Source: Utricularia gibba (Eukaryota; Streptophyta; Magnoliopsida; Lamiales; Lentibulariaceae). From it: 64,000 bases of DNA. Below the pieces are notes generated by a model. That model was given only the letters and a program-made list of their open reading frames with translations. It was not told the origin of the DNA and ran no database searches. The stretch covers positions 124,001-188,000 of the forward strand of contig NEEC01000012.1 of NCBI GenBank assembly GCA_002189035.1, read 5' to 3'. Both the position numbers and the translations under genes were made by a program. This document shows positions 63,493 through 64,000 of the stretch, piece after piece. The stretch's first letter is position 1. The number at the start of each line of letters is the position of its first letter.

Positions 63493-64000
63493 GGAGTAGT
63501 TGAATTTCCTTCCACTCTTCCGATCAAGCAGTAGGGGTTGTATAGGAGAGGATGATGGATTGCTTCGCAACTAAGATACGCGTGTGGACGTGTAGGCCTT
63601 TCGAGTCGACCCAATAAATAACTCTGTCGTAAAAGAGATTCCGTTCCAAGCAAGGCCTTGTTCCTTCACCACTAGATTGTGCTCCAGAATGGTCGGCGTT
63701 AGCAGAATACCCATCCATATAGCCTGTAAATTTTCAAGGCAGATTAGTCAACTTGTATAAAAAATAATTAGTTTCATTAATTCATGTATAAAAACTGTGT
63801 TTCATAAATATAATTAAAATTTATTTTATGAAATATATTTAATAAAAGATGTTATAAGTAATAGTTAAAATTTTACTATAACAAACAATGATTTCGAAAT
63901 TAAAATTAAAATAATTTATAATTTTTTTAATAGTAAGTAGACAAATTAATTAATTATATTTAATTATTAATATTATATAAATTAAAAATCAATATATTGT
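63493..64000. other. EULS3 5' flank
   Basis: 63493-63724 is GC-richer and probably 5' UTR; a TTTACAG at 63725-63731 (minus strand) could be the acceptor of a 5' UTR intron. It contains a 64-codon upstream ORF starting at 63718. Beyond 63735 the DNA is AT-rich to the window end. Confidence 0.45.

Overview
The window is nuclear DNA of a flowering plant. It is AT-rich between genes, the genes have short GT-AG introns, and the gene families and transposons are those of plants. I cannot fix the species. Twelve protein-coding genes were rebuilt, most of them spliced, with exon ends placed by splice signals, reading phase and family resemblance. One caution applies throughout: no RNA evidence is available, so exon ends are inferred.

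Layout. 1-3.4 kb: an R2R3-MYB factor (+). 3.4-8.6 kb: a solo LTR with a perfect target duplication, a decayed Mutator-like (MULE) transposase and two tandem-repeat blocks. 9.1-10.4 kb: a progesterone 5-beta-reductase/iridoid synthase-like (PRISE) reductase (-). 13.0-13.8 kb: a small SERF-like zinc-binding protein (+). 14-25 kb: a graveyard of Mutator, Ty1/copia, Ty3/gypsy and probable hAT debris plus one decayed, unrecognised coding stretch. 25.4-38.1 kb, gene-rich: a SOB FIVE-LIKE protein (+), a UNE2-like MFS transporter (+), a FAM91 trafficking protein (-), an RMA-type RING E3 (+) and ribosomal protein uS17/S11 (-). 38.3-45 kb: intergenic DNA and a MULE that carries a ULP1-like protease module. 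45.1-51.5 kb: a complete but dead Ty1/copia element with two younger insertions nested in it. 51.6-63.5 kb, all on the minus strand: a DeSI/PPPDE protein, a JAC1-like auxilin J protein, an EXS-domain membrane protein and a EULS3 lectin.

The genes do not form a pathway; this is ordinary plant synteny. The main points of interest are the transposon nest, the ULP1-bearing MULE, two GC-AG introns, an odd MYB residue, an RMA protein without its membrane anchor, and single-base frame breaks in otherwise intact genes that look like either allelic damage or sequence error.
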